The notes under the pieces are model-generated. The model was given only the letters and a program-made list of their open reading frames with translations, searched no databases and had not been told where the DNA came from. Below are positions 12,201-23,104 of a stretch of DNA of 64,000 nucleotides, piece after piece. A program made the position numbers and the translations under genes. Position 1 is the stretch's first letter; every line of letters begins with the position of its first letter. This DNA is from Trichoderma breve (lineage: Eukaryota > Ascomycota > Sordariomycetes > Hypocreales > Hypocreaceae), in contig NC_079237.1 of the NCBI RefSeq assembly GCF_028502605.1, positions 434,001 through 498,000 on the forward strand. The letters run 5' to 3'.

Positions 12201-15200
12201 ACCTCTCTCAGCACGTTCAAGACGGAACGGGCCGGCATGATCCAGATCACGGCCCGTGGCGAGGGGGCACCAACACTCGGTCACCCAGGGGGTGGTTCCA
12301 CTTGCTGGCTTGGCGCCTTGTTGCGCCGGTGTGCGTGTCAAGTCTGTGTGTGCGTGCGAACATGTACGTAAAGTACTGTGTGCAATCTGTATGTGGCATG
12401 GACAAGTCTCTGTACCGTCCACGACCCTTGTCTCTGAGGCTGGGACCCGGCACCCCATAACCTACCTCAACACCAAGCTTGGCCACCAAAAGCGGCCGAC
12501 CACAGCCTGAGCGATGCCGCAATGCAAGATTGGTTGTCATTTTTGTAGACAGACTTTCGGCGCCTGGCGCGCATGCTCTCGGCCGCCTCTGGCCTCTATG
12601 TCGGCATTGTCGATTCACGGAATCTCCCCCAGTGCTGATTGAACCGCTTGAGGCGTATCTTGACACGCAGAGCCCAACTTGTACCCAATGCAACGGGGGA
12701 CGTGGTCCTCTCTCCTCTCCTCCTCCTCCCTCTTTACCCGTCCACGTCAAAGCCTCTAGCAACCACGACAACGAGCTTGAAAAAGGGCCATGGGAGATGC
12801 AGGCTGTTCCCAATGCAGAAGGCCAGCTCATCATTGCGGCTTCTCCGGCCTGTGCTCCACGGTCTCATGGCTCTCACCGTCACTTAGACGCAGTTCTCTC
12901 CATAGATTTGTTTGCAGTACTCGAGACCGGTGACGGAATCTCCAGTCCGCTAATGTCGCCCGTGCTTTCAGCCACTCGTGTTCCTGAGACCCATATCACT
13001 GACACTGACACAGAAAAAAAGGACCCAGCCTTTTGCTGCTTCATGTGAGTTGTTTGCGCTAGTCCATCTTGTCACAGGCACTCCTGCAGCGATGTGGATG
13101 ATCGGCGATTCAGTCCGAGCTTCATTCTTATCCTCTAATCTGCACATGCCATGCTGGGCGTATAGCTAGGTCGTTCCGTCCTAAAGGGTGCTGACCCTGC
13201 GTCCGTCAACGCCACAATCCTAGTTCAAAGCGTCTGGCGTCGCACCAGCTTCAGCCGCGTCGAGGGGCGCGTGGCAAGCTGGCCAGCTGTACCGTCTCGC
13301 TGTTCGCAAAGTATAGCATGCTTTCCAGCATGTTAAGATGAAGTTATGGCTCGGTTCCGGCTTGTGGTTCGGTCCCGGGCTCAATATGGTCTGGTGGATG
13401 GCCTGTTGATCGGCGTGGTGTCTTGCCGGGGAAGCAACGATACACTTTCCGATTCAGTGGGCGACAAGGTCGTCTGTCCGATTCACACAACCTTGACGCA
13501 GTGCTTCCCAACCAGCCTGTCTTGGGTTCTCTTGGTTTTTGGTTCCGAACGCTGTGCCGCCCACCCAAACCCACCAGTCACCCTTCAGGAGGCTGTGTCG
13601 AACCCATCCCCCTTCCTCTAGCCTCCTATAACGCCACAGTAGCGATCCCCGGAGAATAGAGCCGCGACAGGGGCTTCGATTCGTTCGTGATAGCCTGTGG
13701 GCTGTCTGTATACATCATTAATATAGATGGGGTCAGCTCATGGGAGCCACTCAGTTGAACGAACCCCCCTCCCCCCTTCCTGGCTCCCCCCCTAAGCGTC
13801 AACCCTGAATTGAATGCTGATGCAGTTTGCCATGCAGTTTGTAAATGGCCACCCCGGGACAAGGCTGCTTGCGTCCAGACGAGTGATGCCACGTTGGCCA
13901 GATTAACACAGCTCTCCTGGCTTTGCCCCCGCTATCGAGCCTCTGTGCTGACGGCCATACGTCAAGAGACGTGCAAGTACAGAAACAATCTCCATCTAGA
14001 TATCAGAGGGTCTGGTCTGGTACCAGAGGGGCCAATCATCTCACCTTCTCGGGCATCCGGGATATTCATGTGAGTCGTGAGGTATGCATAGGTACCATGC
14101 ATGCCCATATGTGAAGGCATCGTCGTGTACGGTTCTAATAGGACGTGATGAAAGGGAGAAGAAAACTAAACGCAGCAGGTGAAGTGGTAGTCCCGGATAT
14201 GTCCCTTAAAATAGGTAACTACCCTTGAGATGCTCCATCCTCGCGGTGGAGATATGTTGTTGAGGCAGCCACGATGCCCTGACTCTGATAGCCGCGGTCC
14301 AACTCTCCAGTCCACGACTAATGCATCTTGTCCAACCCCGTTTGAGCGAAGAGAGCGAGCGAGTGAAAGAAGGACATCGAAGCAGTGGCATGTGGGGATC
14401 CCATAAAGAGCCGCATTCACAAATGCTGTGTGACCACCGGAGCCTGTTGTCCTTGCTGTTGTCGGCCGCACCTCCAGATTATTCTTCTCAGGGTATTATA
14501 TGAGATGGCGCATCCAACGCAAGCAACATGACCGTAAATGGGAGCTTGTCGACCCCAGAGAATGGGTGTGACGATATGGAGGCAGGACCAGAGGTACCGC
14601 CCACAAGTGAAATCCCGCGTGGCGTCGATTAAATATATCTCTACAACCGTTTTCAGCTTGTAGTGGCCAATTGTGGCTCCATTGTTTTTCTTATAAAAGG
14701 GACAAAGCTGGATATCGCCTCGTCCCCCCTTTTTTGACAGGGCACGGGAGCTATCCATATCAAGAGATAGCATATCTGCTGGATGGTATTCCGGTCGTGG
14801 AAGGCTAGAATGCTGCCATTGTAGTTGATCACATATGTGTGTACTCACAGATAAGTCAAAGAGCTATCCCGTCCAGCTTTGGCGACATGCTCGGTGCTGG
14901 TGGCATCCAAAGTTCTGCTACTATGGCCACTATGGCCACTACAGCCATGCGGGACGAACCATGACCCTAGCATTCACCGAAATCGACACTTAGAACCACA
15001 TACTAAGCGGTCAGGATCCATCCCCCTGTTCCATGACACTTGTCCATCCTCGGGACGAACCATAAGAGAGACCCACAGTGGCCGCAGATCGAGTCGCCCA
15101 CTACTTGTGGTGGAAAGACAGAGTAGGGCCCGAAAGCCAGGGCCTCTTGTGGCAAGGACACATCTTTTCTAGCAGTAGCATGCGTGAGCAGACGTCGGTG

Positions 15201-16810
15201 CTCCATTTGGTGTATCAACCGTCAACCTGCAGTGATGATGTTAACAAAGGAGACTAGAGAGATCGGGGATGATATGAAAATGCCAACTTTTGTCCAATTG
15301 ACAAGAGTCAGGCCCAGCTGAACGAAGCAGACAGCAAGCACCCAGACTCACAAGCCCGAATGTGGCAAACCCATCGTCAACGCACCCCTCCTTGATTCTT
15401 CGAGATGCGTCATCGCCGTCTTGAAATCTTGCTTCTTGTTCCTTTCCTGCTCTCTCTATTCGCCATGGTGTGGACAAGCTTAAACCCCCCCAGATGGGAA
15501 CCGAACTTTGAGCTTTGGAACGGAGTACTTTTACAGATAAAATGTGCCGGTACGCCTGTGTGTAGCATGTTAAAACAAAACGCGGGGACTCTGGTATGGG
15601 TTTTCTCTACTGCCAGCCTATGAGGCTGGACCAACGTGGCAAAGCACTCTGCAGGCTCACGAGCACACCACCGGAGGAACCCCCCTCCCCAAAGCGGCCA
15701 AGTGGAGGGAAAAGGTAAAAGGGGATATGGATATGGGGAACCCAAATCGCATATGTCGACCTAAAGCCGATGCAGCAAAGGAATTGGGCCAGTTGAAGGG
15801 AAGCTTCTCTCATCAAAGCTGAATCAGTTAGTCGAGATTTGAGTGTATGTGTGCCTGTAGCGCCATGACAGCGGTGGCATTGGCGAAAGCAAAGACAAGG
15901 GACAAGGTATGTGGCAGTCATGGTGGTGTTCTGCATCGAGGCTACCTCCACATCGACCCCCCACACGCACACACGCACAATTTCACTCCCACCCCTCCCC
16001 CCTACCTTGGAAGCCAGGAACGTGCTACAGGATACGCCATCACACGGCAGCAGGGGTGTGCCAATGGGTGAAAATAAGGGGTGTGTGGGAGTAGGGCAAC
16101 TGGCATGTTGGTATAGGGCAAAAAGTACGGATACCCAATCCACGTATCAAAGCATCTTTTTTTTTATCCCGCAGGAAGCAGGACGATAATGACGAAGTTT
16201 GTTGGCCCGTGTAAAGGAAGGTGCTTGTTGGTCGCTGTGAGTCCCACCGAGGATTGGGTTGTAAAGGCGCTGGATGGTAAAAGGATAGGACGAGGGCCGA
16301 ATGGACAGCAGTTGTTCTGACTTCAGGCGAGTATAAGTTAGCTTGGCCGTCCCCAATGCTGAAGCAAAGCAGCCAGACTTACCAGCCCAGACTCGGGAAC
16401 AGACGACGAGCCCAAAACCGCTCAATTCGACGTTGAAACAATCCTCGCCAGCCGAATATACAAGCGAGTCCCGACAAGACTAAACGGGGTGCCCTGCATC
16501 GAACGATTCCGGCGCTAGTCTGGAAATTGCTTCCTCCCGGTCGTCTTTGTCTATTGTAGGTGCCAGCTTGAGCAATTCTTCACTTCACATCATCACTTTC
16601 CTCCAAGCATGGAGCAAAGAGAGGGAATCTTTCGTTATGCCTGAGGGAGTAGAATTGGCTTTGAAGGATGCCCATTGCTTGGCAATGTCCATTTGCTGAT
16701 ATTCTTGATTCGTGATGCAGTTCTCCTCCTCTTCTCTACCGCCTCCTTCTTCCCCTCCTCCTCGGCATTACCCCCTTCTCGATCGACGCCATCCACCGAA
16801 CGAATTGACC
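6275..16810. other. 10.5-kb gene-free divergent intergenic region
   Basis: No frame here has recognisable protein similarity, sensible codon use or splice-linked exons; the longest open frames (195 and 189 codons near 12.2-13.0 kb) overlap on opposite strands and look like chance. Composition is balanced, not AT-rich, so it does not resemble a RIP-mutated transposon graveyard. Local features are a CTGCGT-rich low-complexity stretch at about 7725-7790, GGTTC x3 at 9418-9432, two 9-bp units ACTATGGCC at 14920-14937, and TACGAGTA/TACTCGTA at 9183-9190 and 9801-9808. It could be an extended control region, long leader exons, or non-coding RNA genes; the sequence alone does not decide. Confidence 0.6.
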
Positions 16811-17149
16811 ATGTGTTATTTCGAACAGACTCGTTGGAGTTGTGGTTACTGGCGCTGGGGCCACTTCCGCCAGCAGTGCAATAAGGAATATCGAATGGGA
16901 GAGACGTGCGGGCTGAAGCTGATCTATGAAACAAAACCTGATCCCGACGTCTGTAAGCTATGTCACGATACGGAGAAGAAACGACGACGCCTGGCCAAGA
17001 TGACTCTGGATGTGGAGCGTTGGAAGGTTGAGGGCAATCGGACAGCCACCATCGAAAGGACGGAGGAGGAAATGGCAGCTGTCAGTGCCCAAATCGCGGT
17101 AATGGATGAAGATCATTTGCGCAGGCTACAAACGCTTGCTCAGGTATGA
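16811..17149 (+). CDS. small conserved-type Cys-containing hypothetical protein
   Basis: 112 residues from ATG 16811 to TGA 17149. The N-terminal half has six cysteines: C2, C12, C23, C33, then the pair C49-x2-C52, in the order MCYFEQTRWSCGYW, FRQQCNKEYRMGETCGLK and DVCKLCHD. The spacing suggests metal binding. The C-terminal half is a charged, probably helical segment (KKRRRLAKMTLDVERW, TIERTEEEMAAVSAQ). This layout is familiar from uncharacterised small proteins of Sordariomycetes; I recognise no function. The last codons CAG-GTATGAG resemble a splice donor, and a TTCAG or GGCAG acceptor near 17270-17280 could give a slightly different C-terminus, so the 3' end is uncertain. Confidence 0.72.
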   Translation: MCYFEQTRWSCGYWRWGHFRQQCNKEYRMGETCGLKLIYETKPDPDVCKLCHDTEKKRRRLAKMTLDVERWKVEGNRTATIERTEEEMAAVSAQIAVMDEDHLRRLQTLAQV

Positions 17150-19530
17150 GAATAGCCCCCCACCTTGCCTTGTCGAGACACGGCATGCAAAACACAAAAA
17201 AAGTCGGACACAAGAAAACCACCGTGGCACAAGCGGCATCTCTGTGGCTAACATTTTCCTGTGCTTCAGTAACGATGGCAGGGGGGGAAAGTCAGCTTAC
17301 AGAAGACACGGCCACAAAGTCAAAGGTTAGCCAGCGGATATCAGAGACTAGGCACAGCACACAGCATTGGTTCAACTCGGAGCGAATAGAAAAAAGGGAG
17401 AGAAAAAGGGTCCTGGTCTTGTTGGAAGAAATTTTTTATTGAAGGCTGCTAAGCCACGGAAGTCGTTCGCTGTTTTTCGGGTTATCTTTCATCTTTGCAT
17501 TTTCAGCATGGTCCCGGGCACATGACAAAAAAAGCGTTTTTTTTTTTTCATGAGTCGGTCAAAAAGACTCGATTTTGGTCGACTTCATTGTATAATCGGT
17601 TTGATGGATTTCAAGGACGTTTGGTTGGATTTTTTCTTTTCTTTGCCCTTGGGCTCCGGTAGCGAATTGGGTCGTCTCGCACTCCTTTTGTTTTAATTAG
17701 ATACCTAGGTACTGGGATCCCGAAATGACACGCTCCATACTTCGTTCTTTGTCGACCTTGAGAGGCGCGGCTTCCGGGGGCCTGGATTTAGCACCACACA
17801 GATTTCATTTGGTGGTGGGCTGGATGAGTTTTGTGGGTGGGCCAAGTTGCTGCTACTGCAAACGACTGGGGGTAGTTCCTTGTGACGAAAACTCCTTGGC
17901 GGGGTGAGGGTTGAATGTGTCCAATGTCCATCGACTGCTTGATGTGATGGAGGCGGGCTAGTACTGGAATAGCGTTGAGGAGCAGACGTCACCAACAATT
18001 AGTACGAGGTATTCCGGTAAATCCCCTTGATGCGTCTGCTCGTACAGTAGCTGTAGAGGCTGTGGCAGCGGGGGGCTCGATCTGTACAAGTACTAGCTGT
18101 ACGAGTGTTCGTATGCGTGGGATCCTCGCGCCAGCAGACAGGCGACGTATCGCACTTTGACGAATGAGTCCCTCGCTTATCGCGTTTGTGACCAGGCTAA
18201 GGTCATGACGCACGCTTACTGGTACCAGGGAGCTGACATGAAGTGTCGGGGGTGGGTTGGGATTAATCACATGGATGTATATCGCAAAAGAGGACCGCAC
18301 CCATGGGTTGAATGCGTTGCGAATCGATTTCCGCCGCGGAATGCCCAAGCAGGACCAGTCTGCCGGGATTTCCTTGACGAGTATGGACCATCTCCGCAGA
18401 AATGTCATCGTTTCTCCTTCGATCCCCGCGCCAGTGGACAGTGGACAATCGAACAGCCCGGGATGCCGTCCAGGGCCAAAAGCCACTGCCGTCTGTAGCG
18501 GCTGACCGTAACGAATGGAAGCCATACAGTAGCAATTGACAACATGAAGCTACTCTCTGCTGTCACCCCTCCTGTCGCTTACGGGCATGATGCCATGGCT
18601 TCTCTAGCCTCTTGTGTCGCTCCCATTCGGCTGCTGGGGTTCACGAGCCGGGGGTGGCTGGCCTCGTCGTCTCGTCCTGACAGCCCACCGAGCTGGACTG
18701 CGCTTCACCACCATTTACCGACAAATTGGTTCCCTCAACAGGCACAATCCCGATGACTTGGATGTGCCCCCGAACCCTGCCCACCCCTCAAAACGGAAGC
18801 CGTGGGAACTAAAACGGCGGTGCGAGCCGAGGCCGACGAAGAACCAAGCTAAAAGACGGAATCCGACGGCTAGCTAGACGGCCAGTCCTTGATATTCTGG
18901 CACTAGACGGATCCACTGGTCGACCGTGCACGTGTCTGACGCTCAATGGGCACCTTGCGGTGAAGCATCTTCGCGGGCTTGCTTTTTACTCGACAACAAT
19001 AATAGCCCAATGCTTCCGTACCGTAGGCTGGCGAGAGACTTTTCTCTAATCATCTTAATTCACATTCTTTTTTGGCTTCATGCTTCCAATCACAATGGCC
19101 CAATTGGCTTTGGTGCCAAACGCCAATCGATGGGTGGATGCTTGTTGAACGGCAACATAAAATATGGATTTTTTTTTTCGGTTCTTTTTGGTGAAGACCT
19201 CTTGTTGGTACAAGCGCTTGCCACCCCTGGTCATGCGCTCTTTTTTTTCCTAAGGAGAAAAAAAGGGAGTGTGGTTCCGGGAAATTGGTAAATCTCGGTT
19301 CAAGAGGCAACTCGCTTGAGATGCCGTCGCTCTGGAAGACTTCTAGCGTTTTGACAGAGCCCGGGGTATCGAAAAAAAGATACTATTGAGAAGATGAAGA
19401 AAAAAGAAAAGAAAAAAGAAACAAGAAAAACGATTGTGAGTGCTGAATATATCATTGTCCCTCCTGACACCACGCTGCACCATTTTTTACCCGCCACGCC
19501 TCTTTGGCAAAGGAAAACGAGGAATCACTA
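17150..19530. other. intergenic region without supported genes
   Basis: 2.4 kb between the small Cys protein and the 3' end of the LAMTOR1-like gene. It has homopolymer-rich stretches (T-runs at 17537-17550, A/G-rich 19375-19430). Open frames here (up to 178 codons on the minus strand near 18.0-18.5 kb) show no recognisable protein features. Confidence 0.5.
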
Positions 19531-20176
19531 TTACTTCATGGCCGCGGCCGCATCCGCAAAAGTACCAACAAGTGCCGCATCGTCATCGTCGAGTGTTCTT
19601 AGGCTGGCTGGGCGCTCGCCATGTAGTTCGCCGGCATCCTCGTCGGCAAGCCAGTCAACTTTGATACCGGCGGGAGGGCTATCCTCTTGTGTGCTGAGTT
19701 TCGATACGAGATGGTGGTAGCGCGCCACCCGAGCACCTTGGCCAGCGTAAGCAAAGAGCGTCGTCGTCGAGGTTCGGCCGATGGGGTCCTGCGGAGCGAT
19801 TTCGAAGATGTCGACCATGTTGCTGCAGCCCAAGTCAGTGTCTCAGTTGCAAAGAAGAAGCCAATCACGTAATCTGGAGAGGACCAACTTGGATGTCTTT
19901 GCGACTACTCTCTGCAGCGCCTCGTTCTCTCGCTGGGCCTCTGCAGTGTCGCCTTCTCCATTGAGCGCGGCGTCGCCAAAGCTGCCGTACTGCATCCCAT
20001 TTCCGTCATCGTACAGGAGCCGGTTCTCCTCGCTCTGCGCAGGGGGAAACTACCCGTCAGCCTCGTTCTCATACCAATCGCATAGCGCTCGCAAATAGCC
20101 ATCATCGTAGTCTCGAGCGCACCTCATCGTAGACGTCCTTCTGTCGCCGTCCTAGGCATGATTGGCAGAGCCCCAT
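19531..20176 (-). CDS. LAMTOR1/Ego1(Meh1)-like Ragulator subunit, three exons
   Basis: Assembled from exons 20123-20176, 19889-20034 and 19531-19822 (163 residues); introns of 88 and 66 nt have donors GTGCGC and GTTGGT and acceptors GCAG and TGCAG. Exon 1 codes MGLCQSCLGRRQKDVYDE: Gly2 is a myristoylation site and Cys4/Cys7 are candidate palmitoylation sites, the N-terminal membrane anchor of LAMTOR1/Ego1. Exon 2 carries SEENRLLYDD and ENEALQRVVAKTS, joined across the intron to NNMVDIFEIAPQD, the family core. Length matches human LAMTOR1 (about 160). The protein is expected on the vacuole/late endosome, anchoring Rag GTPases for TORC1 amino-acid signalling. Identification rests on this pattern. 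Confidence 0.82.
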
Positions 20177-20523
20177 GATCTCGGGTTGCGGTTGCGCGAT
20201 CGGCGCGGGTTGAGTGACGCGTTTATCGGATGCAGAAAAATCGCCGCCGTATTCATATCATGTTTCCAGAGCACGCAGCAAAAGTCTCGAGCAACGTGCG
20301 GTGTTTTTGTCGCCCCAAACCCCCTGTCTGCGATGCTTGTCGTCCGTTAGTCATTGAAGGTTGAAGCTCTTGCCTTTGGGGGGCTCACGAGCTCTCGCCC
20401 GGGTAAATTTCGGGCCGCCCAACATCATTGATCCCATTTCGGCAGCTCCTGCCATTCAGCTCAACTAACATGAATGCGATCAACTTCAACGCTTAACAAT
20501 GAGCGATTGATGTTTTTCTTTCT

Positions 20524-20555
<32 letters not shown>

Positions 20556-21194
20556 TTCTCATTGACCTCCTTCTTCTTCTTCTCTTCTCTCATTGGGTCT
20601 GGGTTATGGAATGTGCTCACCAATTGGTAATTTTCAGTGCATCACTCCCTACACACTAACCCCTCGCAACCGCTATAGATGGATTTATACGGCATCTATT
20701 CATACCAGGGTCTCCCTTGAGACGGACAACTTGGCTGTTCCCTGGAGGTTCAATCCCTTGAATTCAATATATAGAAATACTTTTACCCTCGAATTCTGAT
20801 CCCCTTTTCAATTACCTATCGATTAAGCACCCCCAATGCCAAGGGACGCAGTGTATCTTCAGCCCATAGCTCTAGCTGTGGTCATTACCTCAGCCGGCTA
20901 AGGGCCATAAGGGGAGTCAAAAGGTCTCCTTTATATCGACATCCCATTCTTGCCGCATTTATTACTTTCTCAAATTCAGCTAGCCTGCATCCAATTTCTC
21001 TTCAAACTAAGTTTTCATACCATTTCCAAAAAGATATAAGAAACCATGGCGGTCGCCTCTTCAGTCAGTTGTTCTCATCATCATCACCACCATCATCATC
21101 ACAATCACCACCACACCTCTCTTATTTTCTCTCTTCTCAACTTTGGTAATTTTTTAATTTCTCCTTCATCAATTCCCTTCGTCCATTCACCACC
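20177..21194. promoter_or_regulatory. divergent upstream region with CTTT microsatellite and leader of the secreted-protein gene
   Basis: Separates the LAMTOR1-like gene from the Ser/Thr-rich gene. It contains (CTTT)n at about 20525-20555, followed by TTCTTCTTCTTCTC, and the 5' leader of the plus-strand gene, which holds a poly-His upstream ORF (separate entry). Confidence 0.55.
20525..20555. repeat. (CTTT)n microsatellite
   Basis: Uninterrupted CTTT units, about eight copies, flanked by further TTC-rich sequence. It sits about 350 bp upstream of the LAMTOR1-like ATG. Confidence 0.95.
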
Positions 21195-21222
21195 ATGCTC
21201 AGCGTATTGCCTTGGGCCTTGA
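21046..21222 (+). promoter_or_regulatory. poly-histidine upstream ORF overlapping the next CDS
   Basis: An ATG in near-ideal context (AAACCATGG) opens a 58-codon frame whose residues 11-23 are nine His, one Asn and three His. It ends at TGA 21222, 28 nt inside the main coding sequence that starts at 21195, in a different frame. If the 5' end of the mRNA lies upstream of 21046, translation of this frame would compete with the secreted protein. No in-phase splice joining it to the main frame was found. Confidence 0.5.
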
Positions 21223-22745
21223 TGGCTCTTGCTCCACTGGCAGAGGCCCGTTTTGGTCCCAGGCCAAGATCAGCCGACGATGATTCGCTCCGATGCTGCC
21301 CTTGTCTTCCAACAAGCCTCGGCCCACAGGATATGACTGTCACTATTACGGCCACAAATAGCAAAGAAACCGTGACCATCGATCATACAATCGTTGTGCC
21401 AGCAACCACCGTCTTTGTCACTCATACTCTTACTCCTAGCTCGCCTGCCACTGTCACCCAAGAGGTGACAGTTCATCCAGAATTACCAGCTAAGGTAGAG
21501 ACGGCGCTGGTCACCATTTCCAGCTCAGAGTCCTCAGCACAGACAGTTACGATGACGGTACAGGCAGGAGGTGACCAACCCGAGTCGCCCAAGACTGTGA
21601 CAGTGACAATCAACCCAGACGAACCAACAACATCTGTCAGTGCGACGGCCACTTCTGCTGTGACTGTTACCGTCACTCAACAGACGCCAGATAGCTCATC
21701 AGCTGAACCATCACATTCGAGCAGTAGTCAGGGAGTCGACGCAAACACTGTCACCGTCACTAATGCCCAAGCATCTCAGACTGCGGAATCAAACCCAAGT
21801 ACCAAGACTGTGACTGTTGTGCAGAAACCACCTGCGCCGAGCTCAAGTGCCGAGACAGTGACATTTGTGGAGAGTCCAGCAGGCCCCAGCACTACGACCG
21901 TAACACTTACAAACAATCCTTCAAAGGCAATCTCTGCGAACTCTACCGTTGAGACGGTCACCTTTGTGGAAAACCAGGCAACCTCAAGCACTGCAGCAAC
22001 CGCCTCGGAGAGTGCTCCAGCAAACTCAACCACCGAGACGGTGACGTTTGTGGAAAACTCAGCAAGCCTAAGCACTGCGACAGTTACTCTCACAAGCAAC
22101 TCTGCTATGCAAAGCTCTACAACAGCGACTTCGGCAAGCAACCCGTCGAACGAAACAGTAACAGTTGTGGAACACCCTGCCAGCGCAACCACTGCGACTA
22201 TGGCCCTCTCAAGCAGCTCTTCACAACCAACAACTTCCAACACAACCGCCGAGACTGTACCCTTTGTACAGAATCCTCCAACGCCAACCGCTACTCCACT
22301 GGTAGTGTCACCCAAGAGTTCATCAAGTCTAGGTACAGGTATCCAGACGGCTACTTCTGTGGCCAAACCGGCAATGATCACAGGCCCACCACAAGCTGGA
22401 ACAATCTCGCCTATCGTTGACCAATTCACCACTATGACGCAAACTGTTACCTCCTCCGGGGGAGACGTCAACATGGAAATCAACATCATCAACATCTTCA
22501 CCGGAGAGGTCATTTGCAAAAAGGAGGGCAGTGATGAGCCCTGTGACCCCAAGCCGTCACCCTGCTTGACAACTGGCATCTTCACACAGACGGCGACAGC
22601 ATTCAACACTGTCATTGTCACTGTGAGTCCCGGTATGTGGACGAATGGCACATCTGCCACTGGAGTTGCGCCGCCGCTTGGTACAGGTACCGGCAGCCCT
22701 GTGCTTCGAAGGGGTAGGTTGCCTATGATTAGGAAGCGACTGTAA
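21195..22745 (+). CDS. secreted Ser/Thr-rich repeat protein
   Basis: Single exon, 516 residues. Residues 1-18 (MLSVLPWALMALAPLAEA) are a signal peptide, followed by a short Arg- and Cys-containing segment. Then comes a long Ser/Thr/Val-rich region dominated by TVTVT-type beta-prone tracts. Between residues about 215 and 370 a unit built on ETVTFVEN or ETVTVVEH recurs roughly five times at about 35-residue spacing. The tail (about 415-500) is less repetitive and includes EVICKKEGSDEPCD and CLTTGIFTQT. Such composition indicates a heavily O-mannosylated cell-wall or surface protein. No GPI signal is visible: the C-terminus is basic (LRRGRLPMIRKRL). Function is unknown. Confidence 0.85.
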   Translation: MLSVLPWALMALAPLAEARFGPRPRSADDDSLRCCPCLPTSLGPQDMTVTITATNSKETVTIDHTIVVPATTVFVTHTLTPSSPATVTQEVTVHPELPAKVETALVTISSSESSAQTVTMTVQAGGDQPESPKTVTVTINPDEPTTSVSATATSAVTVTVTQQTPDSSSAEPSHSSSSQGVDANTVTVTNAQASQTAESNPSTKTVTVVQKPPAPSSSAETVTFVESPAGPSTTTVTLTNNPSKAISANSTVETVTFVENQATSSTAATASESAPANSTTETVTFVENSASLSTATVTLTSNSAMQSSTTATSASNPSNETVTVVEHPASATTATMALSSSSSQPTTSNTTAETVPFVQNPPTPTATPLVVSPKSSSSLGTGIQTATSVAKPAMITGPPQAGTISPIVDQFTTMTQTVTSSGGDVNMEINIINIFTGEVICKKEGSDEPCDPKPSPCLTTGIFTQTATAFNTVIVTVSPGMWTNGTSATGVAPPLGTGTGSPVLRRGRLPMIRKRL

Positions 22746-23104
22746 AGCAGTATGCTGAGAAGGTGGCTGTGGTAATGTCGAAGGGCGTGGATGTAACGAT
22801 ATGAGCAGTGTGGTATTGTACAATGAGGTGTAATGGGTATCTATGGTATATCTAGACCTGACGGGACTAATGTGGGTTTGCTTGTTTTGTGTTGGATATC
22901 TCTGTTTGGGACTAATATGGGTTTGCTTGTTTTGTGCTTGATATCTCCATTTGTTCTGAATCACTTATAGTCAGACAATTGTCACTAAGAGGAGGAGGCT
23001 GTTACATGTAGTTTGATAGTGTTTTCGTTTTTAGGGCTTAATTTCCAATATATCGTAACAATTTCATCAAATGCAGTTCCAAACATCAAGCATTTCAACC
23101 CAAC
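22746..23104. other. short convergent intergenic region
   Basis: 3' ends of the Ser/Thr-rich gene and the UPF0303 gene. It holds the 45-bp tandem repeat described separately and no gene. Confidence 0.5.
22863..22952. repeat. tandem repeat, two copies of 45 bp
   Basis: Copy one 22863-22907 and copy two 22908-22952 both start GGGACTAAT and contain GGGTTTGCTTGTTTTGTG followed by GATATCTC. They differ at only a few positions. Confidence 0.93.

Noticed and set aside
12247..13048. Two long overlapping open frames (195 codons minus, 189 codons plus)
   Set aside because: They overlap on opposite strands, have irregular composition, no domain-like pattern, and no splice-linked neighbours; most likely chance in balanced-GC DNA.
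15607..16143. 178-codon minus-strand open frame in the desert
   Set aside because: Low-information sequence with scattered Cys/His and no recognisable motif or start context.
21046..21200. Splicing of the poly-His leader onto the secreted protein as a true first exon
   Set aside because: The donor at about 21146 and the CTCAG acceptor near 21200 join in the wrong phase for the main frame, and the main frame already starts with a good signal peptide.
21776..22660. 294-codon Val-rich minus-strand frame
   Set aside because: Antisense image of the Thr-rich repeats of the secreted-protein gene.
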